From Rhynchopus euleeides (Eukaryota > Euglenozoa > Diplonemea > Diplonemida > Diplonemidae), in contig OY723274.1 in NCBI GenBank assembly GCA_963210315.1, positions 310,001 through 374,000 on the forward strand: a stretch of 64,000 nt of DNA. The letters are read 5' to 3'. Made by a program: the position numbers and the translations under genes. Positions 53,117 through 61,983 of this stretch are shown piece after piece. The notes beneath the pieces are model-generated. The model was not told where the DNA came from. It saw nothing but the letters and a program-made list of their open reading frames with translations, and made no database searches. Position 1 is the stretch's first letter. Every line of letters starts with the position of its first letter.

Positions 53117-53254
53117 AAAAAATGAGAAAAAATGAGAAAAAATGAGAAAAAATGAGAAAAAATGAGAAAAAATGAGAAAAAATGAGAAAAAATGAGAAAA
53201 AATGAGAAAAAATGAGAAAAAATGAGAAAAAATGAGAAAAAATGAGAAAAAATC
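53117..53254 (+). repeat. AATGAGAAAA tandem repeat
   Basis: Thirteen uninterrupted copies of the decamer AATGAGAAAA at 53121-53250. Confidence 0.95.
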
Positions 53255-54744
53255 GGCCGAAATTTGCTGTTTTTCGCTTAAAAAAGAGTGTGGGGAGTTG
53301 GGTCCAGTTTAGCAAAGTGAGCTTATTTTTCGAAAATTGAAAAATTGGGGACACCAAAAGTCCCCAAACAAGTCTTCGACTTGGCGCGCAGAGTGATTTT
53401 TTTTGGTGAAAAAATGCCCCGAAAATTGTCGGGTCAAAAGTTGCTGTTGAAGACGGTGCAAGATCTCTGCAGGCTGGGTGGGCGCTACGCTGACGGACAA
53501 CGACAAGCCGGAGGCTGCGACTGTGAAGAATCCAAAGAACGGCCCGGGTCCTCCTCGAGATGGCGGTGCTGGCCCCTGTTCCCACCGGTGTGACACGGGG
53601 CATTCCGGGACGCGATAGCGCTGCTGCACGGATGCCAACGAGGAGGGCCACTCCGAACCCTGAACACCCCGCCAGACCTGCTTGTTACATCACAAACAGC
53701 AGACCCAGAGTGGAGTGCCTCGCCCCGGTAAACTCAAACCCTGCCAGATTGACGAGGCCACCACCTCCTGGCACTGCCTGCACGTGCACGACAGGAACGG
53801 GTGACCTGCAGGTCGTCGTGAGCAGGACCATGGCAAACCACTCGAACCTGTGTGGGGTACGGCTGCTACCGCAACTCGTCATGTGCGGTGTGCAGCGGGT
53901 GCGGGTGCGCCACGACCGGGTGGTGCGTACTCCTCCAGGAGAAGTGGGCGAGCTCATTCCCGCAAACGCCTGAGTCGGGGATGAACTACCTCCTTCAAAA
54001 AGCATCGGAGCACATTGGTGGTCGTGGCGTCAGGGAAACCGACCGTCCTGATGAGAATACGGTAAGTGATGAGAGGATGTCGGCGCCGTTTGCCCACGTC
54101 GTCAACTGTGGGGAGAGTCTGTCGGAGGCGAGGCGGGGAGGGCCGCGACACAACACGGGAACCGGGTCGCAATTGAAAAAGGGGGACCGGTTCGCGTGTG
54201 GAGGGGGGGTGCGGGGGGGAGGCCCGGCAGGCCAAAGGACCGATGCGCCACAAACCCGCGACCGACGCACCAGACATGTGTGGGAAGGGGGGGTGCGGGG
54301 GGGAACAGGATCCCAGACAACAGGACAGACCAGCCAGGACCTCAGCTGCACGAGTCTTTGTCACGTGGGCTTGACATAAGGTGAAAGGCCATTGCTACCA
54401 ACCTGAGAGCAGATAGTGGCCTGGTCTCGGTGACAGCACACGGAAGACTTGCTCTCAACGCGGCATGCGGGTCACAGAAGTCAGAGCGTGGAGGCAGGGT
54501 GACGCGTCATGAAAGAGGACGAAGAGGTGTGGGAGGGAGGAGGCGAGCACAAAAGGGCGTCGGCTACCGCACGCCCTTTTACCTCAAAAGGGCGTCGGCT
54601 ACCGCACGCGCAGCCGACGACCGACCGTACCGGCCCCCGGCCGGGAGGGAGGTGGGGGGGGGGGGGCGGGGGGCGTGGGGGGCGGAGCCCCCCACATGGG
54701 GGGTCCGGGGGGCGAAGCCCCCCGGAAAAAAAAATTTTTCGGCC
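53255..54744. other. No intact gene; possible decayed coding fragments
   Basis: 53440-54160 reads like broken coding sequence in changing frames, with a Cys/His-rich stretch near 53850-53930, but no family was recognised. A 23-bp word (AAAAGGGCGTCGGCTACCGC and on) is repeated at about 54551 and 54586. A GGGGGGCGAAGCCCCCC hairpin near 54705-54722 recurs at 60312 and 60487. Confidence 0.4.
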
Positions 54745-55045
54745 AAAAATCGTACTCCTTTCGCTTTATTATAGACACCCTGTCCAGCAACTGTGGGAGA
54801 ACAGTTCCGGACTACTTTTTGTTGAGCGCACACTTGCTGTCTCAAGGCTGTGTTGAGGCCCTGTGAAGTGGCATGAGGTGCTAATCCAAAGCTTCAGTCG
54901 TACGATTTCCTTCGTTACTTCGCGACTTCGCTACGCTTCGTCGCTCGTAACTAGTAAAAATCGTACTCCTTTCGCTTTATTATAGACACCCTGTCCAGCA
55001 ACTGTGGGAGAACAGTTCCGGACTACTTTTTGTTGAGCGCACACT
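54745..55045 (-). repeat. B1-A2-B2 terminal repeat block (3' end of the YR element)
   Basis: B2 is 54745-54823 and B1 is 54956-55034; both contain AAAAATCGTACTCCTTTCGC and end in GACTACTTTTTGTT and are essentially identical. A2 (54824-54955) matches A1 at 59431-59558 and contains GAGCGCACACTTGCTGTC and CTTCGTCGCTCGTAACTAG. A short GAGCGCACACT tag also follows B1 (55035-55045), so the repeats overlap slightly at their junctions. Confidence 0.95.
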
Positions 55046-55164
55046 GGGTTCCCTCAGGGACCGTGAATACGGCAACTTGACTGAACTGCAGGATGTCTTC
55101 CCCCAGGGGTATGAGCACCTTCACGCTGATGGCACGAACATTTATGGAACAACACTGGTGCAAT

Positions 55165-56896
55165 TTATACGCGCGGGCAGAGAGCTGCATCCGCGACCCC
55201 TGAGGAGGAGACAAACGCGGCGACGACGGGGGGCGGGGGGAGGGGGGGTGCCCCGAGTCGTGCCTGGGATGCTGAGACCGGGGCGCCCCTGGTGAAGGGG
55301 TCAGCGGCCTGCACATGGGTGGGGACCCATTGGGGATCGAGCTGCAGGCGGCCCCAGTCTGCAATGGCAAAGATCCAGCGCAGAAGCTGGTTTGCGAAAT
55401 GGTTGCGTGAGTGGCCCACCTTTACGCACGCGACGACACCCGAGTTGTCGATGTGGAGGGTGACTCGGTGTCCGGGGTGGAGACGCGCTGCGAGCAGCAC
55501 CGCAGCAGCTGCCGCCAGCATCTCCTTGATGAAGATGTGCGGCTTCTCCACCGTCGCGAAAGGCGCACGCACGACCAAGTCGGGGGAGACCACGGCCCAG
55601 ACGCGCTGTGAGGCATCACACCACAGGGCGATTGCTGGGAGAGGCGGGGGCACGTCCACCCACGCGTTGATCTCCATGGCGGGGAGCTCCTCGACCACCT
55701 CGTGCACCACCGAGGGGGAGACCCGCACTTGGTCGTCCCATCCGAGGAGGGAGCTGCCCACCAGGCGGCTGATCCTGCGAATGCAGGAGAGCGTAGACCA
55801 CATGTTGCATAGACGGTGCCCCGCGATGTGGCAGAAACGCAGTGCCCTCCCCGTGACAACACACAATTCCCGCGCTGACAGCGCGCCCGCCTTGAAACGC
55901 CCCAGTTCCGGGGAGACGAGGAATGCATTGACCCAGGCCTGGGAGGGGCGGTATGCATGGAGGGTGAGGTTGAAGTCGATGCCCAGAACAGTGAACCTCC
56001 TGAGGGGGACCCCGGCCCCGTCCTCCACTTTGAACTCCGCTCCCACATGCGCAGCTCGCCGGCGCACGTCCGCATGGCGGGAGACGGCCTCGTCGGCGGT
56101 GTTGCCCAGCACAATGAGATTGTCAACCCACACGACACCCCTCTCCCAGGGAAGGATGACCGACGCTGCTCGATGCGCGATGGTGGGGGCCCAGCACCAG
56201 CCCATGCAGAGAGCTGTCAGCCAGTAGGTGCTGTAACGACCCCTCTCCGGTGCCAGCTTCATCCCGAAGAAAGGGCGCACGTCTGTCGCAAGCGGGATCT
56301 GGTAGAACCAGGATCGAAAATCCTCGAGGATGGCATGGTCTGCAGCCGCGATCCGAGTGGCGGCGACGATGATGTCCGGTAAACCCATGGGCGGCGGGGG
56401 ACGCATGCATTCGTTGAGCTTTATTGCATTCGTCACCAGACGCGAACCTCCCGAGGATTTTGCCACCGTGAACTGCGGGAGACACATTTGGATGGAGTCA
56501 GATGGGGGCTCGATGACCTCAGCTTGCCGGAGAGTCGGCACGTGCTTCAACATGTTCCTCGAGATGCTGTTCTTCGCGCCGTACGGGAGAGTGTCGGGGT
56601 GCACTGCGCACTGGGCCAGGAAACCTTCCTTTGACCGGATCACTTCGATGATGCCTAGTAGGATACCCCCGGTGTCCAGCTCCAGCAGCCTATCCAGGTT
56701 CACGCGGTTCTTGGTAATGGGGGCAAGAGGCGCGTCAGAGCGTGTGGAGGGGGGTGATATGAAACCGCTCTGCGTAGGGAGGCCCACCCGCAGCGATGCA
56801 TCGTAAGGGAAGATGATGTCTGGGCGAAAATCTGTGCACTCCGGAGGTGATGGTTGGCTGTAGAAGGCAAAGGGGGAGAGACCCGGAACCCCACTC
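55165..56896 (-). CDS. YR retrotransposon reverse transcriptase-RNase H
   Basis: About 577 aa, ending at the TAA at 55165. No ATG precedes the RT core. The frame is -1 relative to the recombinase ORF and overlaps its end, so expression probably uses a -1 frameshift. The frame is open a further 800 bp upstream, but that part is antisense-like Pro/Gly/Arg-rich text over the recombinase gene. RT motifs: LPQFTVAKSSGGSRLV, ILEDFRSWFYQIPL (first catalytic Asp), GWCWAPTIAHRAAS, and VVWVDNLIVL (about 56107-56136), where the usual second Asp is Asn. RNase H motifs: LWCDAS, FIKEML, HIDNSGVVA, HVQAADPFTRG, holding the D-E-D-D set. The C-terminal 30 residues are low complexity. Confidence 0.85.
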
Positions 56897-57737
56897 ACTG
56901 CCACAGGTCGAGGGACGCTGAGACCCGGACTGCCTCGCGCGCTGGATGAGCCTTCGCCAGCGGGATGTAGTGGAGGAGGGACTCCACCGTCGCATGGCGG
57001 GATACTGACATCATCTCTGCGAGTGAATGGCCCTTCTGCATGAGGTGCATCAACGCGCCCCGCCGGAGCGAGTGGCCCGACAGCTGGGGGTCCACCCGGC
57101 GGAGGGCAGCCACCAACTTCTGCCGCGTCGTGGGGAACGCCGGCGCGTCTGGAGGAAGAGACCTGCAGCGGGTCTGGAGGAAGTCGAAGGCCTGCGGGGA
57201 CAGAGCGACACCGGTTGTGCGGCCCAAACGAAAAGGGTCGGACTTTCCTCCCGACCAGTCGAAGCCCACGTACGAGTCCTCGAAGGACAGGGCCCGCACG
57301 TCGAGCTTCAACAGGTCGCCGACGCGAGCTGCCGCCTTGAAGGCGACCTCCAAAGCGACGCGCACCACCGGTGACGACTCCCCGTCGATGGCCTGTCGCA
57401 CCGTGGCCAGGTCGGCGGGCACTGCCTGACGAGAGGGACGGAGCGCTCCAGACCTCTTGTAGGAGCGCTCCAAGTCCCGGAGCATGGGGGTAGGGTGCTC
57501 CAAGAACCCCGCGCGCTTTGCCCACGCCTTCAGGTTCTGCAGGTACTGCAGAAGGGCTGAGGGCTTGAGGCCATCCACCACCGACTTCTTGCTGAGCCAG
57601 AGGAGGATGGCCTCGTCGACCGCGAGGGGGTGCCCCGTCCACGCCTCCCACTGCACCCGGAAGTCCATCATTCGGCGAGCGACCGAGATCTGGCCCCGCC
57701 AAGTCGATGGGGCCAGAGCACCCGATAGGGTTGACAT
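56895..57737 (-). CDS. YR retrotransposon tyrosine recombinase
   Basis: 280 aa from ATG 57737 (MSTLSGALAPSTW) to the TGA at 56895. An N-terminal helical region (about 1-110) fits the core-binding domain. The catalytic domain has AARVGDLLKLD (first Arg, about residue 140), a Lys in the following beta region (SGGKSDPF), SGHSLRRGAL (His-x-x-Arg, about 222), SRHATVESLLHY (second His and the nucleophilic Tyr, about 246-257). The full R-K-H-R-H-Y set is therefore present and the enzyme looks intact. It would integrate the circular DNA intermediate. A C-rich stretch between gag and this gene (57760-57926) could be a trans-splicing acceptor region if the organism trans-splices. Confidence 0.92.
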   Translation of the reverse strand: MSTLSGALAPSTWRGQISVARRMMDFRVQWEAWTGHPLAVDEAILLWLSKKSVVDGLKPSALLQYLQNLKAWAKRAGFLEHPTPMLRDLERSYKRSGALRPSRQAVPADLATVRQAIDGESSPVVRVALEVAFKAAARVGDLLKLDVRALSFEDSYVGFDWSGGKSDPFRLGRTTGVALSPQAFDFLQTRCRSLPPDAPAFPTTRQKLVAALRRVDPQLSGHSLRRGALMHLMQKGHSLAEMMSVSRHATVESLLHYIPLAKAHPAREAVRVSASLDLWQ

Positions 57738-57926
57738 GGCGTGGTTGTAGACCTGCCTGACCTGGCCCGGAGAGGTGATCGACTCCTGGTGCCGCGGCCG
57801 ACCCGGTGCTGGCTTTTTTGGAGATTTTTTCGTCGGCAGTGGAGGGTGTGTGGTGAGGTGGGTGTGGGAGGGGGGGGAGGGATGGGAGGGGGCGGGACGG
57901 GGCGGGGGGGCACAGGCTGGTGGGCC

Positions 57927-59420
57927 CTAGTTCCGGCGGTAGCCCCCCCGGGGGTGCCCGCGAAAATCCGGCTTCCTCTCGGTAACCTCTCGGCGGGCCA
58001 TCTTGGGAGGGGGGCCGGCGAAAACGGAGCGGTCAGACCGCTGCCGCTTGGGGCCCTGGCGGGGCTCGTGGCGGGGCTCGAGGGGGCCCGAGGCAGCCTG
58101 GAGGGCGGGGGCAGCGAACACGGGCTGTGTGTCCGCAGCGAAAAAAGCGGATTCCATCTTCCTCGCCCCTGCCGAGTCGCCCCCAGCGGCCCGTTCCAGC
58201 ACAAAGAGCCTCATGAGCTCCCTGTGGGCCATGTCGCATAAAAATTTGTTCGCCTCCTCCAGTGTTCCGTGTGTCCCAATCTTGTTCGCCATCGCTTTCA
58301 GGTCCGACACACGGTGTGCGGCCTCGATGGACAAACTGGAACCACTGGAGGAGAGCGGACCGAACCGGACGTCCAGCCCGAGGAGGACTGAAGCCCGCCT
58401 GTCCGCAGACATGGTGGCCCACAGAGAAGGCTCAAGGTCCGTGGCGAGAGCGCCGGGGGCGAGGGAGGACTGGGGAAGCGGGGCCGGGCTGGCGTGGGGA
58501 GGGGGGTGGCCCGCAGCGATGGCAGCCCAAGCCTGGTCTGCGCCAAAGCCTGCTGTGTTTGCCCAAGGTGCACCACCAGACACAAAAGCCGGGTGGGGAT
58601 CATGCTGAAGCGCGGCGACACCGGGGTGGTGTGCGGCCACAGCCGGTGCGTGGGGCGGGGGTGCACCGGCATGTGGAGCCTGCCCTGGAACGGGTGGCTG
58701 GGCGCTGGGGAGCGCTGGCGCTGGGTGGGGAGCATGTTGCAACGTGGGGATACCGGTATAGTGGTATGCCGACACAGCCGGAGCAGGGTGCGGGGGTGCA
58801 CCGGCGTGCGGAGCCTGCCCTGGGATGGGCGGCTGAGCGGTGACAAACGCTGGGTGGGAAACATGCTGGAGCGTGGTGACACCGGGAGAGTGGTGTGCCG
58901 ACACGGCCGGTGCCTGGGGCGGGGGCGCACCGACGTGTGGAGCCTGCCCTGGGGGGGGCGGCTGAGCTGCAGGAGCACCGGGGGCGGGCGCTGGGAGGGG
59001 AGCCTGCTGCAGCGTGTGGACACCGGGGGAGTGGTGAACCAACACGTAAGATGATGTGTGGGGGGGGGCACCAGCATGTGCAAACTGCCCGGGGGGGGGC
59101 TGCGCTGTCAAAGCACCGGGTGCTGGGTACAAGTTCTGGTGGTGGGGTGCATAGGCGTACACAGTGGGGTAAGCATGTGTGTTGTGCTGGGCCGGGCTCT
59201 GATGAGGGGCCCCCGTGGGCACGGGGTTGGCGGTTTGCGGCGGCGGAAGCTGCGATGGGGGAATCTGCGGGGGCTCCTGGGGTTCGACTGGTGTCACGGC
59301 CACAGGCTCAGCTGCGATGGCCTGGCCCGCGGCGGACTCCTCCTCAGACGGAGGCGGAGGCGGGGGTGTAGTCTGCGAGGCTTCCTTGGATTTTGGGGTC
59401 TTCTTCTTTCTTCCGGCCAT
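57927..59420 (-). CDS. YR retrotransposon gag-like protein
   Basis: 497 aa from ATG 59420 (MAGRKKKTPKSKEASQT); the open frame continues a few codons upstream into the A1 repeat without an ATG. After a Lys-rich start, residues of about 100-290 consist of five or six imperfect repeats of about 35-45 aa rich in Pro, His and Ala (GQAPHAGAPP, SAHHSPGV.TLQH patterns). A folded helical region follows (about 325-420: WATMSADRRASVLLGLDVRF, HRELMRLFVLERA). A basic Arg/Gly-rich tail (GHPRGGYRRN) ends it and may bind RNA. No zinc knuckle. Position first in the element and composition support a gag role; sequence similarity to known gag was not established. Confidence 0.75.
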   Translation of the reverse strand: MAGRKKKTPKSKEASQTTPPPPPPSEEESAAGQAIAAEPVAVTPVEPQEPPQIPPSQLPPPQTANPVPTGAPHQSPAQHNTHAYPTVYAYAPHHQNLYPAPGALTAQPPPGQFAHAGAPPHTSSYVLVHHSPGVHTLQQAPLPAPAPGAPAAQPPPPGQAPHVGAPPPQAPAVSAHHSPGVTTLQHVSHPAFVTAQPPIPGQAPHAGAPPHPAPAVSAYHYTGIPTLQHAPHPAPALPSAQPPVPGQAPHAGAPPPHAPAVAAHHPGVAALQHDPHPAFVSGGAPWANTAGFGADQAWAAIAAGHPPPHASPAPLPQSSLAPGALATDLEPSLWATMSADRRASVLLGLDVRFGPLSSSGSSLSIEAAHRVSDLKAMANKIGTHGTLEEANKFLCDMAHRELMRLFVLERAAGGDSAGARKMESAFFAADTQPVFAAPALQAASGPLEPRHEPRQGPKRQRSDRSVFAGPPPKMARREVTERKPDFRGHPRGGYRRN

Positions 59421-59430
59421 TGTTAAACTT

Positions 59431-60788
59431 GAGCGCACACTTGCTGTCTCAAGGCTGTGTTGAGGCCCTGTGAAGTGGCATGAGGTGCTAATCCAAAGCT
59501 TCAGTCGTACGATTTCCTTCGTTACTTCGCGACTTCGCTACGCTTCGTCGCTCGTAACCAGGCCTGGGCGGGGAACGAGCCCTTTTTCCAGGTTTTTTGG
59601 GTCGGGGAACCAGGTTTTTTCTAAGAATTTTTACAAGGGATTTTTTGCTCGCCCCCCCACAGTTTCAACTTCCAGGCGCGTGCCCGTCAGGCGGGACTTT
59701 TTCTCTGATTTCTCTCCGCGTCATCATTGACAGCTCTCGAGTGATGCCCAGAGATGCTTGCGGCAGAGAGTGCCCCTCATGCGCGTTACAGCTGAAAATG
59801 AATGAGGATCATCTGGCACTCGTTCTCATCGGGGGTTGTGCTCCGCAGGGACTCAATACACCTTGGCACTCTCGCAGGGCTGGACATGCCAGCAGCTGGA
59901 GGACAGTTACAAAGCTGCCACTCCCCGACGCCACCCACCTGCTGGCCCCTTCAGGTCTGAAAGCCCAAAAGCTCCCGGGGATTTTTGCAGTGGTGCGCAC
60001 CATATTCAGCGCAGTAGGGTGATCTCTCCGATTTTCCAAAACTGCTGGTTTACTGGTTTGGGGAACGGTCGTCGGCAGACCGTTGAAATGCCCGTGTTAG
60101 CAAGGCACACTCACGTTTCAGGTAGCGTGTCGCGTGTCACGCATGTCGCGAACGCGGCAAGTGTACCTCCCAGGTGGGGAAGCCCGACCTCCTGTCCGAT
60201 GTCAGTCAGGCTTCGAAGAAGCGCTTCATGGATGCGGCGCTGACCTCCTACGCTGCACTGTACCCAGGGAAGTGAGATAGATGGACGGGCACACGCTACA
60301 TGGGGGGTCTGGGGGGCGGTGCCCCCCAGCCGCCGGAGGCCACGGTAGCGAACATCTGTTCGTGTGGGCGTACAGATTCTGTGCGAGTTGGCTGCGTCCT
60401 CAGAGGCGACTGGAGTGGTTGGACCCCGACCTGATGGGATTCGAAGGACTTGAGTACGAGACGTACGCCACAGGGGGGTCTGGGGGGCGGAGCCCCCCAG
60501 CCGCCGGAGGCCACGGTAGTGAACGTCTGGCTCTCCAGTTGGCCAGCAAGGCGAACGGTACGTGGGACAGACTTCCCTTCCATCCTTGTGCGCGCCCTGT
60601 CGACTGGGGAAAACTTAGAAAAAGTTTTTTCCTCTGCGAAACAACCTTAGAAAAAAATCCCCTAACAAAATTCTTAGAAAAAAACTTTTTTTCCCCTTAC
60701 AAAAATTCTTAGAAAAAAAGTTCAGAATCCTGAAAGTGGGGAACAAGCCCCCCAGTTAGGAACAGCCCTGCTCGTAACTAGTAAAAAT
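59431..60788 (-). repeat. A1 terminal repeat (5' end of the YR element), interrupted
   Basis: 59431-59558 matches A2 (54824-54951). The match resumes at 60771 (CTCGTAACTAGTAAAAAT) after the hAT insertion and ends near 60788, where the sequence departs from the B1/A2 junction. This sets the outer boundary of the retroelement. Confidence 0.9.
59559..60770 (-). mobile_element. Non-autonomous hAT derivative nested in the YR element
   Basis: 1212 bp, ends CAGGCCTG and CAGCCCTG (the CAGGGCTG terminus inverted), flanked by an exact 8-bp duplication CTCGTAAC (59551-59558 and 60771-60778). In minus orientation it keeps the right end (59559-59735), a piece of the transposase N-terminal region (about 59805-60010, matching 38240-38465) and the left end with its TTTTTCTAAG repeats (60540-60770) of the element at 37836-42442. 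The middle (60015-60535) is unrelated and holds two GGGGGGCGGAGCCCCCC-type hairpins. Confidence 0.95.
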
Positions 60789-61085
60789 TTTTTTTTTCGA
60801 CATGTCGAAAATCCGGCCACCCTGGGGCAGCAGCCTGGACTGGTGGCCACCCCAACCAAAAAAAATCGAAAAAAAATCCGAAAAAAATCCGAAAAATATC
60901 GGTGTGGCACCCCAGAGGGCCCGATTTTCGGTTTAGTCGGCCGAAAAAAAATTTTTTTTTTCGGCCAAAAAAAATTTTTTTTCGACATTGGTGCCCCTGA
61001 CGACCCCATATTGCGTAGTTTGTGCGTAGTGAAAAGGGGGGGGGGGGGGGTCTCATTTTTTGATTTACTCAGCCATTCTCTGTCT
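60789..61085. other. A/T-run and CGACATGTCGAAAA-rich spacer
   Basis: Contains CGACATGTCGAAAATCCGG and several runs of A, T and G (61036-61050). The word ATTGCGTAGTTTGTGCGTAG at about 61011-61030 recurs in direct orientation at about 61936-61955, so the interval between may be a repeat-bounded unit. Confidence 0.45.
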
Positions 61086-61690
61086 CTATGCCGGGACCCC
61101 AAACTCAAGGAGTTCTTGCTGTTCCGGGGTCAGTGAGGGTGCAGGCGCTTCAGGTGCTGCAGGTTCTTCAGGTGCTGCAGCGCTGGCAGCCTTCGGTGCG
61201 GGTTTCGACGCAGTCTTTGCAGGTCTCTTTGGGGGTGCCCTTTGGCGCGGTGCCTGCTTCAGCTCGTCGGGTGGAAGCATCAACGCATCATTAAGCGGTG
61301 CCTGCTTCAGCTCCTCCGGGTGGAAGCGTCAACGCATCATTAAGGAAGAAGGAAGCACAGTTGCTACGCTTTTTTGCAGCTGCAGGAAACGACACCATAC
61401 CCAACAACAATCCCCAGACCGTCGAGGGAGAGTGGGCGCCTGGACCCCGTGACACAGATCTCTAGTGCCGTTGTGATCCCCTCGGATAACGTCTCCTGGA
61501 CGTTGTCAGCGGAGGTTGCCTGTGTGGCGGTGACCTCCGTATACCCCGCGGGATCCAGTGCCAGTAGCGCCTTCTTCAGCTTTTCGTCGACCCCTCGGCC
61601 GACGCTCTCCTTGATGTCAAGGGCCACCTTCAGGGTGGCACCTCGCATCGCCCTGAAGGCTGTGATCGTATCATCATTCACAATCTCGAG
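61086..61690 (-). pseudogene. Broken protein-coding remnant, unrecognised
   Basis: On the minus strand 61681-61364 reads NDDTITAFRAMRGATLKVA... with normal amino-acid mixing over about 105 residues. 61283-61086 adds an Ala/Pro/Lys-rich tail (PPDELKQAPRQRAPP). The two are separated by an imperfect duplication of about 45 bp (61250-61294 and 61300-61345), one copy being a base longer, which breaks the frame. There is a TAG 5 codons before the sensible start. No family recognised. Confidence 0.45.
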
Positions 61691-61983
61691 GGTGTTCTAC
61701 GCGGCTCCTGGAACTCACTTCCTTCTCAGGTGTTTCTGGGCATGGGGCAACCTTGCCCAGGTGTTTCTGGAGTCCCGCCCCACATGTCGTGCGTTCTTTC
61801 GTACGGTGTATAGTGAGTTCTGGCAATAATTTTTTGCTCGGTCAGCGCAGTGCCTCCAGTCCTGTCTCAGTAGCCACACAGAAAGGGGGACCAAAAAAAA
61901 CTGGGGGGGGACCAAAAAGCGAGACCCCCCCCCCAGATTGCGTAGTTTGTGCGTAGTGAAAAAGGGGTAAATCAGGGGCACCA

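Larger units (their letters stand above)
54745..60788 (-). mobile_element. Tyrosine-recombinase retrotransposon, VIPER-like gene order
   Basis: On the minus strand: A1 repeat, gag-like ORF (59420-57927), tyrosine recombinase (57737-56895), RT-RNase H (about 56896-55165), then B1-A2-B2. Gag, recombinase, RT-RNase H is the order described for trypanosomatid VIPER elements, whereas DIRS and Ngaro elements place the recombinase last. The ends are split direct repeats, not LTRs, which suits integration through a circular intermediate. A 1.2-kb hAT derivative sits in A1; without it the element is about 4.8 kb. No in-frame stop was noticed in the three ORFs. Confidence 0.9.

Noticed and set aside
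53121..53250. CRISPR-like array
   Set aside because: Identical 10-bp units without spacers; a plain tandem repeat in a eukaryotic context.
56898..57702. N-terminal ~270 codons of the open RT frame
   Set aside because: They overlap the intact tyrosine recombinase in another frame and read as Pro/Gly/Arg-rich chance text without conserved motifs.
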